NCBI RefSeq assembly: GCF_000621625.1
Contig: NZ_JHXV01000024.1
Coordinates: forward strand, 21,297 to 85,296
Direction: 5' to 3'
Length of the DNA: 64,000 nucleotides
From: Crocinitomix catalasitica ATCC 23190
GTDB taxonomy: Bacteria > Bacteroidota > Bacteroidia > Flavobacteriales_D > Crocinitomicaceae
Shown here one piece after another: positions 48,349 to 56,692 of this stretch. How positions within the stretch are numbered: position 1 is the stretch's first letter; every line of letters starts with the position of its first letter. The notes under the pieces are model-generated. The model did not search any database. It saw only the letters and a list, made by a program, of their open reading frames with translations, and had not been told where the DNA came from. Both the position numbers and the translations under genes were made by a program.

Positions 48349-49320
48349 ATGAAGAAAGTTTTATCTTTTATTTTATGCTGCTTTACAATCGGAATTGCCC
48401 ATGGGCAACAAGATAAACAGTATACGCACTACATGTTCGATCGTATGTCTTATAATCCTGCAACAACAGGTTTTAAAGGGTATTGTGGGACATTGATTTA
48501 TAGAAACCAGTGGGATAATGTTGTTGATGCGCCAAATACTACTTTGTTAAATGTACAAGGTAATATGCAGAGATTAAAAATTGGACCTGGTGTTATTGGT
48601 TTAGGATTGTCTGTTTCTAATGATGCAATCGGATTCCAAAGAAATAATCAATTAATTGTAAACGGTGCATACCATTTTCCAACTGCCTTCGGTACATTGA
48701 GTGGTGGTGTTGGTTTAGGATTGGTGAATGTTGGGTATAATCCAGCATGGGTTCCTCCAACAAACGATTTTGATGCGAGTCTTCCAGTTGCAGGAGTTTC
48801 AGGTACTGGTTTTGACATGAACTTTGGTCTGTATTGGACAAGTAATGATAACTACTACATTGGAATATCTTCTACACATTTAGCACCAGCAAATCTTCAA
48901 ACTATTTCTTATAGTGTTGCAAGACATTACTATGTTTATGGTGGATATAATTACGATTTGTCAAAATTAACAGGTGGATCAAGAATTGATTTAAAGCCTA
49001 GTGTCTTATTAAAGGCTGATGGTTCTACAATGGTTTTTGATGTGAATGTTATGGCTGATTTTTGGATGAATCAATATTCATTCTTGTGGGCAGGTGTAAC
49101 TTATAGATATATCGATGCAATCGGTATTATGGTTGGTTACGCGTTCTCACCAAGTGATAATGTCAATACAAACATGTTTAAAATAGGTTATTCGTTTGAT
49201 ATTATGACGAATGCGTTAAACACTTATGGTAAAGGAACGCATGAGTTAATGTTGAATTATTGTATGTTCCCTCCAGCTCCTGCAATTGCAAGACATGGAA
49301 ACCCGTTTATTTTACAATAA
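48349..49320 (+). CDS. PorP/SprF family type IX secretion outer-membrane protein
   Basis: A signal peptide (residues 1-19, ending AHG) is followed by the PorP/SprF opening QQDKQYTHYMFDRMSYNPATTGFKG. A 14-stranded beta-barrel pattern with many Gly and aromatic residues runs to the end. Members anchor or help deliver specific T9SS cargo and bind PorE-like partners. The family start motif (Q..Y..Y..N....NPA..G) is clear. The gene is 110 bases upstream of gldK and could be the barrel associated with the core machine. Confidence 0.9.
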   Translation: MKKVLSFILCCFTIGIAHGQQDKQYTHYMFDRMSYNPATTGFKGYCGTLIYRNQWDNVVDAPNTTLLNVQGNMQRLKIGPGVIGLGLSVSNDAIGFQRNNQLIVNGAYHFPTAFGTLSGGVGLGLVNVGYNPAWVPPTNDFDASLPVAGVSGTGFDMNFGLYWTSNDNYYIGISSTHLAPANLQTISYSVARHYYVYGGYNYDLSKLTGGSRIDLKPSVLLKADGSTMVFDVNVMADFWMNQYSFLWAGVTYRYIDAIGIMVGYAFSPSDNVNTNMFKIGYSFDIMTNALNTYGKGTHELMLNYCMFPPAPAIARHGNPFILQ

Positions 49321-49430
49321 TTTAAAATATTTTTGTAACCAATTTTACTCACACTCGTTAATAGAAGACCTAACCCTTATTAAGTCCTGATAGTCGGAAG
49401 GTAAAAATTGGTAGAAAAACAAAAGGTAGC

Positions 49431-51008
49431 ATGAAAAAATTAATGGTTTTTGTAGTAGGTATTGCAGTGTTGATTTCAAGCTGTAATACAGGTACTGGTC
49501 ACTTGACCGGTGTGCAGGGAAGAAAAGCGTTTTTTCCAGAGATTCCACTCGGAATGGTTTATATTCCTTCGGGTTCCTATACAATGGGATCTGGGGATCA
49601 AGATGTGCCATTCTTGCATCAGTCTCGATCTAAAGTAGTATCTATTCCAGCTATCTACATGGATCAAACTGAGATAACGAATAACGAGTATCGTGAATTC
49701 GTTCATTGGGTGAGAGATTCAATTTTCTTGGAGAGGATCTACGAAAACTTGGATCCAACTGGTAACAATTCTATTGAAGAAGAATTGATAGGGGACATGT
49801 TAAGTCATCCTGACGTTTTCTATGATGAAGAGAATCTGGAGTGGAAAGAATTTGATCCATCTGAAACTTACTTGAATAGAGAGAAATTCTCACTTTCATG
49901 GAAAGTAAGAGGGATTGATGATGAGGAGATTATTCCATTAATTTCTGATTTATACCTTCGTTCGAATGAAAGATTTTACAAGCGTCGTGATATTGATGTG
50001 CGTAAATTGAAATTCAAATACTATTGGATTGATTTAAATGAAGCTGCTAAAAAAGGTCGTGTAAATATTGTTCGTAATGGTTATAACCGTGACGGTGATG
50101 CAACGAATCCTAATTTAGATCCACAACACCGTGAATTGAAAAACCCAGATAATCCTTTTACAACTGAACCAGTTGGACAAGATATGGATTTAGGTTACTT
50201 CAATAAAATCGGACAGAATAATGCGATTCGTGCACATGAAGATAGAGGTCGTTTTATTATTGAAGAAGTAATTAATGTTTATCCGGATACTTTATGTTGG
50301 ATTCGTGACTTTACTTATTCGTTTAATGATCCAATGACTAATATGTATTTCTGGCACCCAGCTTATGACAATTATCCTGTAGTTGGTATAACTTGGGTTC
50401 AAGCACGTGCTTTTAGTATTTGGAGAACACAAAAATTGAATAGTTGGTTAGCTTCTGTTGGTTTGCCTTGGGTACAAGATTTCAGATTGCCGAATGAGGG
50501 TGAGTGGGAATATGCGTCAAGAGGTAACTTAAAGTTAAGTCCTTATCCTTGGGGTGGGCCTTACATCAGAAACTCTGGTGGTTGTATGCTAGGTAACTTT
50601 AAACCAATGCGAGGTAGATACTTTGATGATGGAGGTTTCTACACTGTAAAAGCTTACTCTTACAATCCAAATGGTTACGGTTTATATTGTATGGCTGGTA
50701 ATGTTGCTGAATGGACAGAAACAGCTTTTGACGAATCTGTTTATGAATTCTCACATGACCTTAGTCCTGAGTATAGATATAATGCTTTAGATTGGGATCC
50801 ACCAGTAATGAAAAGAAAAGTGATAAGAGGAGGTTCTTGGAAAGATATAGGATACTACTTGCAGAATAGTACACGAACTTACGAATACCAGGATACTGCA
50901 AAGTCTTATGTAGGATTCAGATGTGTACAATCACATATTGGTAGAGGTGGAGCTGACTACGATTCTGAAGGTGGAAATGAACTGCGTTCTGATGTAGAAT
51001 TAAGATAG
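49431..51008 (+). CDS. gldK: T9SS/gliding lipoprotein GldK (PorK)
   Basis: A lipobox (ISSC, Cys18) marks an outer-membrane lipoprotein. The bulk is a formylglycine-generating-enzyme-like domain: IPSGSYTMGSGDQDVP, MDQTEITNNEYREFVHWV, YPVVGITWVQARAFSIW, FRLPNEGEWEYASRG and RKVIRGGSWKD. In GldK/PorK this domain is structural and forms the periplasmic ring with GldN under the outer membrane. Length is 525 aa. It is followed by gldL, gldM and gldN with 54-, 55- and 20-base gaps. Confidence 0.95.
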   Translation: MKKLMVFVVGIAVLISSCNTGTGHLTGVQGRKAFFPEIPLGMVYIPSGSYTMGSGDQDVPFLHQSRSKVVSIPAIYMDQTEITNNEYREFVHWVRDSIFLERIYENLDPTGNNSIEEELIGDMLSHPDVFYDEENLEWKEFDPSETYLNREKFSLSWKVRGIDDEEIIPLISDLYLRSNERFYKRRDIDVRKLKFKYYWIDLNEAAKKGRVNIVRNGYNRDGDATNPNLDPQHRELKNPDNPFTTEPVGQDMDLGYFNKIGQNNAIRAHEDRGRFIIEEVINVYPDTLCWIRDFTYSFNDPMTNMYFWHPAYDNYPVVGITWVQARAFSIWRTQKLNSWLASVGLPWVQDFRLPNEGEWEYASRGNLKLSPYPWGGPYIRNSGGCMLGNFKPMRGRYFDDGGFYTVKAYSYNPNGYGLYCMAGNVAEWTETAFDESVYEFSHDLSPEYRYNALDWDPPVMKRKVIRGGSWKDIGYYLQNSTRTYEYQDTAKSYVGFRCVQSHIGRGGADYDSEGGNELRSDVELR

Positions 51009-51062
51009 TAAATCAATAATAACCAAATAAATAAATTAATAACAAACTAAAAGCAAGGAACT

Positions 51063-51911
51063 ATGAGACCAGGAACTAAAAAGTGGAAATTATTTATGGC
51101 GAAACTGTACGGTATCGGTGCAGCAGTCGTAATTGTCGGAGCATTATTTAAAATTATGCACTGGCCCGGAGCAGGTCCAATGCTTGTAATTGGATTAAGT
51201 GCAGAGGCAATAATTTTCGTTTTCTCGGCATTTGAACCATTACACGAAGATCCTAAATGGGAATTAGTATACCCAGAATTAGCATTGGCACACGATGATG
51301 ATTTTGATTTACATGCTTATTTAGATGAAAAAGGCGAATCAGGACTTACACACGGCGGTGGCGGTGGTGGAGGTGGTACTGTTACAGGTATTACTGAGCA
51401 ATTCGATAGCCTATTAGAAGAAGCTAAAATTGATGCAGCTTTATTAAATCGTTTAGGCGACGGAATCCGTACTTTAAGTGATAATGCAGAAGGTTTAAAA
51501 GCTGTTTCAGGTGCTGCTGCAGCAACTGATAGCTATGTATCAAGTCTTGAAAATGCTTCTGAGCAAATGAAAGGTTTATCTTCAACTTATGAAAAAGCTT
51601 CAGCTTCAATTTTAGGATTAACTTCTACTGCTGATGAAGGTGCTTCTTTCGGTGAGCAAATGCAAAAAGTATCTACAAATTTAGCTGCTTTAAATAATGT
51701 TTACGAATTACAATTAAAAGGTTCTAGTGCACATTTAGAATCAACTGAGAAATTCCAAAGTCAAGTATCAGAAATGATGTCTAACTTAAGTGATTCAGTT
51801 GAAGATACTAAATTGTACAAAGAAAATATGGCCATGTTATCTAAAAACTTAACTGATTTAAATCAAGTTTATGGTAATATGCTAAAAGCTATGACTGTAT
51901 CTAGAGATTAA
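51063..51911 (+). CDS. gldL: T9SS/gliding motor protein GldL (PorL)
   Basis: Two N-terminal membrane helices (about 14-32 and 38-57) carry the conserved glutamate Glu48 (GLSAEAIIFVF) used for proton-driven rotation in GldL. The family signature KIMHWPGAGPML joins them. A cytoplasmic part follows, with an eight-glycine run (98-105) and then a long helical domain. With GldM it forms the rotary motor that energises type IX secretion and gliding. Length is 282 aa. The glycine run is a flexible linker. Confidence 0.95.
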   Translation: MRPGTKKWKLFMAKLYGIGAAVVIVGALFKIMHWPGAGPMLVIGLSAEAIIFVFSAFEPLHEDPKWELVYPELALAHDDDFDLHAYLDEKGESGLTHGGGGGGGGTVTGITEQFDSLLEEAKIDAALLNRLGDGIRTLSDNAEGLKAVSGAAAATDSYVSSLENASEQMKGLSSTYEKASASILGLTSTADEGASFGEQMQKVSTNLAALNNVYELQLKGSSAHLESTEKFQSQVSEMMSNLSDSVEDTKLYKENMAMLSKNLTDLNQVYGNMLKAMTVSRD

Positions 51912-51966
51912 TTGAGGTCCATCGGGATTATTAATTAAATGTTAAATCAAAAAAAATAGATAAATC

Positions 51967-53706
51967 ATGGCAGGAGGAAAAGAAACCCCTAGACAAAAGA
52001 TGATTGGTATGATGTACCTCGTACTGACTGCCCTTCTTGCACTGAACGTTTCGAAACAGGTAATTGCTGCGTTCGTAACAATCAATGATAAGTTGGATAG
52101 AAGTGCCAATATCATCAACTTAAACAATCAAAGTAATTATACTTCTTTCGAGAAGAAAATTACTACAGTACGAGCTCAAAAAGGTGACGTTGCAGCTGTT
52201 GAAGAATGGCGAGATAGAGCTTTGAGAGTTGAAAAAAGAACAAAGCAAACTGTAAGTTTTTTATTATCTGAAGCAAATGAAATGATCAAAACCTCGGAAG
52301 GGGCTGATTGGATCGCTGAAGACGGTACGGACGAAGAAGGTTTGATTTTTGAACTTAAACCTTTGGCAGACATTTTAGGTATGGATAATTACGATATTCC
52401 AACTAATATGTTTATTGGAGGTAATCCTCAACAACCAGTGCAAAGAGGATTAAATATTCGTGATTCTGTAATAGCTTACCGTAACTCAGTAGCAGAGATT
52501 ATGGCAACTTATGAAGATGTTCCGAAAAAGAAGAAATATACGTTTACAGCTCCTGAGTCGTTAGACGGTTTAGCTGAAGCACTTAAAACTGCAAACCCTG
52601 AAGATACGTCTTCATTGGCTGCATTTATGCGATCTTTAGATATTCCTGAGAAAATTGAGCAAAGAATTCATGGTGTTTCAAATGATGTTCCATGGCCTTC
52701 TGCAATGTTTGATCACGCTCCTATTGTTGCGGCAGCAGCAATGTTAACGGCGCTTAAATTGGATATTAAAAACTCTGAATCAATGGCAACGGATTTCTTG
52801 TTGACTAAAGTAGATGTTCAAGAATTCGATTTCAATAAAATTGAACCTTTGGCATTTGCAAATACAGGGTATATCAACCAAGGTGACTCTCTTAAATTAA
52901 GAGTTATGATCGCTGCTTATGATTCAACTACTGTTCCTGATGTTAAATGGGGACAAGATGCTGATACAGCGAATATGGACAATTGGTTACCTGCAACTAA
53001 TTTAGCTGACGGTAGTATCGCAATTCGTGGTGACCAACCAGGTCAGCATAAAATTAAAGGTGTAATTTACGTGAAACAACGTGGTGTACCTGTTGCTAAA
53101 CCTTGGGAATTTGACTATGCAGTTGGACAACCAATGGGAATTGTTGCATTACCAGAAATGCGTGTTTTATACCGTGGGTATGATAACGTAGTTGAAGGTA
53201 CGGCTTCTGGTTTCCCCGCAGATAAAGTTACTTTAACTGGAAGTGGTTGTCAACTTGTTAAAAAAGGTTCTCAATACATTGCTAAAGTTGGATCTGGTGT
53301 TCGTGAAGCTACAATTAGTGTTAGTGGACGTAAAGATGACGGTGGTAGTGTTTCTTTAGGAGCTTTTAAATTTAAAGTAAAAGCCTTACCTACACCAGGA
53401 TTGTACTTAGGGGGGATCTCTCAAGGTCAATCTCCAGGTTTATCTAACGTGAAAGCGCAAGGTAGAGTAAACTGTCGTTACGATGAAAGTGTTCCTTTGA
53501 CTAACGTATCATTTAGAATTACAAGTGGTACAGTATCAGTTGATGGAATCATGAGAAAAGGTAAAATCACCGGTGGTGGTAATCTTGATTCGAATGCGAA
53601 AAGTATTTTAAGTCAATCAAAAGGAAAACAGGTGACTTTATTGGTTAATTACTCTGGACCGGATGGTGTTTCTAAAAGAACAGCATTGGTGTTCCAAACA
53701 AAATAA
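51967..53706 (+). CDS. gldM: T9SS/gliding motor shaft protein GldM (PorM), first copy
   Basis: A short cytoplasmic N-terminus (MAGGKETPRQKM) leads into one membrane helix (about 13-33), followed by periplasmic domains D1-D4. The segment DVPWPSAMFDHAPIVAAAAMLTALKLDIKNSE, GYINQGDSLKLRVMIAAYDST and GMRVLYRGYDNVVEGTASGFP are family hallmarks. GldM dimers pair with GldL pentamers, and their periplasmic arm contacts the GldK-GldN ring. Length is 579 aa. It is directly followed by gldN. Confidence 0.96.
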   Translation: MAGGKETPRQKMIGMMYLVLTALLALNVSKQVIAAFVTINDKLDRSANIINLNNQSNYTSFEKKITTVRAQKGDVAAVEEWRDRALRVEKRTKQTVSFLLSEANEMIKTSEGADWIAEDGTDEEGLIFELKPLADILGMDNYDIPTNMFIGGNPQQPVQRGLNIRDSVIAYRNSVAEIMATYEDVPKKKKYTFTAPESLDGLAEALKTANPEDTSSLAAFMRSLDIPEKIEQRIHGVSNDVPWPSAMFDHAPIVAAAAMLTALKLDIKNSESMATDFLLTKVDVQEFDFNKIEPLAFANTGYINQGDSLKLRVMIAAYDSTTVPDVKWGQDADTANMDNWLPATNLADGSIAIRGDQPGQHKIKGVIYVKQRGVPVAKPWEFDYAVGQPMGIVALPEMRVLYRGYDNVVEGTASGFPADKVTLTGSGCQLVKKGSQYIAKVGSGVREATISVSGRKDDGGSVSLGAFKFKVKALPTPGLYLGGISQGQSPGLSNVKAQGRVNCRYDESVPLTNVSFRITSGTVSVDGIMRKGKITGGGNLDSNAKSILSQSKGKQVTLLVNYSGPDGVSKRTALVFQTK

Positions 53707-53726
53707 TCAAATTAAAAACGTGAGTT

Positions 53727-54734
53727 ATGAAAAGATTAATTTTTTCTTTAGTGATGTTGAGTGTGGTTGTAGCTTATGCACAACCAGACATTCGTGGACC
53801 AATTGCTAGTCCAGCACCCGGTGTATTAGACGGGGTTTATGTACAAGAACATATTCCTACCAAAAAGGTAGTACCTTATGATTTTGTTCGTGAAGCTGAT
53901 GTGACTTGGGCACGAAGAGTGTGGAGTTTTGTTGACTTACGTGAAAAGTTTAACCATCCACTTTATTATCCGTTGGATGATCTTCAAAATGGTATGTGGC
54001 AAAAAAATACAACACGTTGGAGTCTTTGGACAATTATACGTCATCATGTTATGACGGGTGATTTAACAATCTACTCTCCATTCAATCCTAATTGGGAACA
54101 ATGGGTGGATGGTGATATGTTCAAGTATCCAGTTGTTTCGAATTTGCCAAATGGTACTTATTTTACGGATAAGGAATTTCGTGAACGCGCATTCATTTAT
54201 ATGGGTAGTGAACAAGTTGATCCTTTCGCGGAACCATTAAAAAGTTATGTATACCCAGATGAAGATTCATTAAGAGAAAATCCAGAAACTGGATTTATGG
54301 AGGCTGTTTATCCTCCAAGTGATACAATTTGGTATACATCAAAGGATATCGTTCAATACCGAATTAAAGAAGATTTCTTTTTCGATAAAGAACGTTCTGT
54401 TATGGATCGTAGAATTATTGGTATCGCACCAGTAGTATATAGCCGTGATCAAAATGGTAATATAAGTGGGCTTAGAGAATTATTCTGGTTGTACTTTCCT
54501 GAATGTAGATATGTGTTCCAGAACTTTTTTGTTCAAAGTAGACACAATGATGCACAAAGAATGTCTTTTGATGATTTATTTTGGAAAAGAATGTTCCAAA
54601 GTACAATCTATAAAGAAACAAATATTTATGATCGAAGTGTAGACAGTTATAGAGCTGGCGTTGACGCCCTGCTTGAAGCTGAAAAAATTAAAGAGAAAAT
54701 TGCTAATTTCGAACACGACCTTTGGAGTTTCTAA
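53727..54734 (+). CDS. gldN: T9SS/gliding ring protein GldN (PorN)
   Basis: A signal peptide ends at Ala18 (VVVAYA, then QPD). The mature part has the family segments KVVPYDFVREADVTWARRVWSFVDLREKFNHPLYYPL and TIYKETNIYDRSV. GldN binds GldK in the periplasmic ring and contacts the GldM arm. At 335 aa it is normal. It ends in a stem-loop terminator that separates it from the second gldM. Confidence 0.95.
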   Translation: MKRLIFSLVMLSVVVAYAQPDIRGPIASPAPGVLDGVYVQEHIPTKKVVPYDFVREADVTWARRVWSFVDLREKFNHPLYYPLDDLQNGMWQKNTTRWSLWTIIRHHVMTGDLTIYSPFNPNWEQWVDGDMFKYPVVSNLPNGTYFTDKEFRERAFIYMGSEQVDPFAEPLKSYVYPDEDSLRENPETGFMEAVYPPSDTIWYTSKDIVQYRIKEDFFFDKERSVMDRRIIGIAPVVYSRDQNGNISGLRELFWLYFPECRYVFQNFFVQSRHNDAQRMSFDDLFWKRMFQSTIYKETNIYDRSVDSYRAGVDALLEAEKIKEKIANFEHDLWSF

Positions 54735-54753
54735 AGATTTCGATCAAATCATT

Positions 54754-54788
54754 AAAAAGAGGCTAACTGAAAAGTTAGCCTCTTTTTT
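54754..54788 (+). terminator. Rho-independent terminator after gldN
   Basis: AGAGGCTAACT (54758-54768) pairs with AGTTAGCCTCT (54773-54783) across a 4-base loop and is followed by a long T-run. It should end the gldKLMN transcript before the second gldM copy. Confidence 0.92.
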
Positions 54789-54844
54789 TTGTTACTTTTT
54801 TTCCTTTCCTGTATTAGCCTATTAAACCTTAAAAAAACAAAGAT

Positions 54845-56557
54845 ATGGCCGGAGGAAAAGAAACACCTAGACAAAAAATGATTGGAATGATGTATTTGGT
54901 ATTAACTGCTTTACTTGCATTGAATGTATCAAAAGAAGTGATTTCCGCATTTGTAACCATTAATGATAAACTAGATGCTAGTTCTAAAATTATTGATAAT
55001 AAAATTGAAGATGATCACGCCGCCTTCAATATGAAAAAGATGACTTTATTAGCGAATAAGTCAGACCTAACAACCTTTAATTTGTGGAATAATAAAGCTG
55101 ACTCATTAAAAGCATTATCCAATGAGACAGTAAGCTTTTTATTATCCGAGTGTAATAGTATGATAGAAGCTTCTGAAGGGAAGAAGTGGGTGTCAGACAA
55201 GGCTTTTGATGCATCAGGCAATATAATGTATCTAGAACCCTTAAAAGATATTAATTCGAAGGATAATTATGATATTCCAACCCGTATGTTTGTTGGTGGG
55301 AATCCTAAACAGCCAAATGAACGTGGCTTAAACGTTCGCCTACAGATTCACAATTATCGAGATCGTGTTTTAAAAGCAATGGCTAATTATACTGAAGCCA
55401 ATAGTATATGGTCTTTTACGCCACCTGATAATGTAAATGGATTAACAGAGGCGCTCAAATCTGCAAATCCGAAAGATACTGTTAAGCTCGCACAATTTTA
55501 TAAATCGCTTACGATACCTGAAATGCTATATGATGATGGTGAACAACAAGATTTGCCTTGGTCGTCAGTTACATTTAATCATGCGCCAATTGTTGCAGCA
55601 GCAGCTATGTTTACTTCGTTTAAAGTAGATATTAAAAATGCGCAAGCAATGGCAACTGAATTCATGTTGGCTAAAATTGAAGAAGCACCATACTATATAA
55701 ACAAGATTGAACCAATGGCAATGGCAGCAAAAGGTTATATTAATCAAGGTGACTCATTGCAATTAAATGTTTTGATTGCGGCTTATGATTCGACAGAATC
55801 TAATATCATTCGATATGGCATGGATGAGGATACTATTCCTGAACGCTGGAAAGAAACACAAGGACCATTTTCTTTAAGTGGTGCCTCAGCAGGTTTACAC
55901 AAAGTAAAGGGTGTAATTGGTGTAAAGGAAAGAGGGAAAATAGCATGGAAACCTTGGGAGTTTGATTATACAGTAGGCCAACCTACAGGGATTGTTTCAT
56001 TGCCTCAAATGCGAATTCTATACCGTGGTTTTAAAAATGAGGTGGAAGGAACTGCTTCTGGCTTTCCTAACGAAAGTATCAGCTTACAAGGAAATGGTTG
56101 TCGAATTGTTAGAGAAGGTGGTAAATGGATTGCATTACCAAATTCTGGTGTAAGAAATGCAACGATTTCTGTAATCGCTAGAAGAGATGATGGCTCAAGT
56201 ATAAATGTTGGAACCTATTCGTTTGACGTCAAACCTTTACCTGATCCTGAATTGTATCTTGGATCGATTAAAAATGGACAAACTGTATCCCGTGGAACTG
56301 CTGTGGCGCAAACAAGAACAAGCACCAGATATGACAATAGTGTGAATCTAACTGGTGTCAATTTTCCTATTTTAGGTGGAACAATTTCTGCGAGTGGATT
56401 GATGTTAAAAGGTAAGATTTTACCAGGGGGCGGAATCGATGAAAATGCGAGAAAAGTATTACAACAGTCAAGTGGTAAACAAGTAATGGTCACTGTTAAA
56501 TACGAAACACCTGATCTTATTACAAAAGAAAAAGGAATTTTATTTACTGTGAGATAA
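54845..56557 (+). CDS. Second GldM paralogue
   Basis: The protein is a full-length GldM (570 aa). The first 46 residues are almost identical to the first copy; visible differences are Gln31 to Glu and Ala34 to Ser. The periplasmic domains diverge, but hallmarks remain (VTFNHAPIVAAAAMFTSFKVDIKNA, GYINQGDSLQLNVLIAAYDST, RILYRGFKNEVEGTASGFP). Nothing suggests decay: there is no stop or frameshift, and the tail ILFTVR parallels LVFQTK. It sits after the gldN terminator with its own terminator, so it is expressed separately or by read-through. No second gldK, gldL or gldN follows. Confidence 0.92.
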   Translation: MAGGKETPRQKMIGMMYLVLTALLALNVSKEVISAFVTINDKLDASSKIIDNKIEDDHAAFNMKKMTLLANKSDLTTFNLWNNKADSLKALSNETVSFLLSECNSMIEASEGKKWVSDKAFDASGNIMYLEPLKDINSKDNYDIPTRMFVGGNPKQPNERGLNVRLQIHNYRDRVLKAMANYTEANSIWSFTPPDNVNGLTEALKSANPKDTVKLAQFYKSLTIPEMLYDDGEQQDLPWSSVTFNHAPIVAAAAMFTSFKVDIKNAQAMATEFMLAKIEEAPYYINKIEPMAMAAKGYINQGDSLQLNVLIAAYDSTESNIIRYGMDEDTIPERWKETQGPFSLSGASAGLHKVKGVIGVKERGKIAWKPWEFDYTVGQPTGIVSLPQMRILYRGFKNEVEGTASGFPNESISLQGNGCRIVREGGKWIALPNSGVRNATISVIARRDDGSSINVGTYSFDVKPLPDPELYLGSIKNGQTVSRGTAVAQTRTSTRYDNSVNLTGVNFPILGGTISASGLMLKGKILPGGGIDENARKVLQQSSGKQVMVTVKYETPDLITKEKGILFTVR

Positions 56558-56561
56558 GGAA

Positions 56562-56588
56562 AGGGGAGGATTAAACCTCCCTTTTTTA
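56562..56588 (+). terminator. Terminator after the second gldM
   Basis: GGGAGG (56564-56569) pairs with CCTCCC (56576-56581) around a 6-base loop and is followed by TTTTTT. The stem is flanked by A on the left and T on the right. Confidence 0.8.
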
Positions 56589-56665
56589 TTAGACTAAAAT
56601 TGAAATCAACTGTGTGCGTTTGTTATAATCGAACTCAGGTTTATAGAAGAATACGATTAAAGTCG

Positions 56666-56673
56666 TAAATTTG
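56666..56673 (+). promoter_or_regulatory. Putative -7 element before the ABC-F gene
   Basis: TAAATTTG matches TAnnTTTG and ends 19 bases before the ATG at 56693. No TTG lies 17-23 bases upstream. Confidence 0.4.
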
Positions 56674-56692
56674 CCAAAAAATTACTTTTTCC

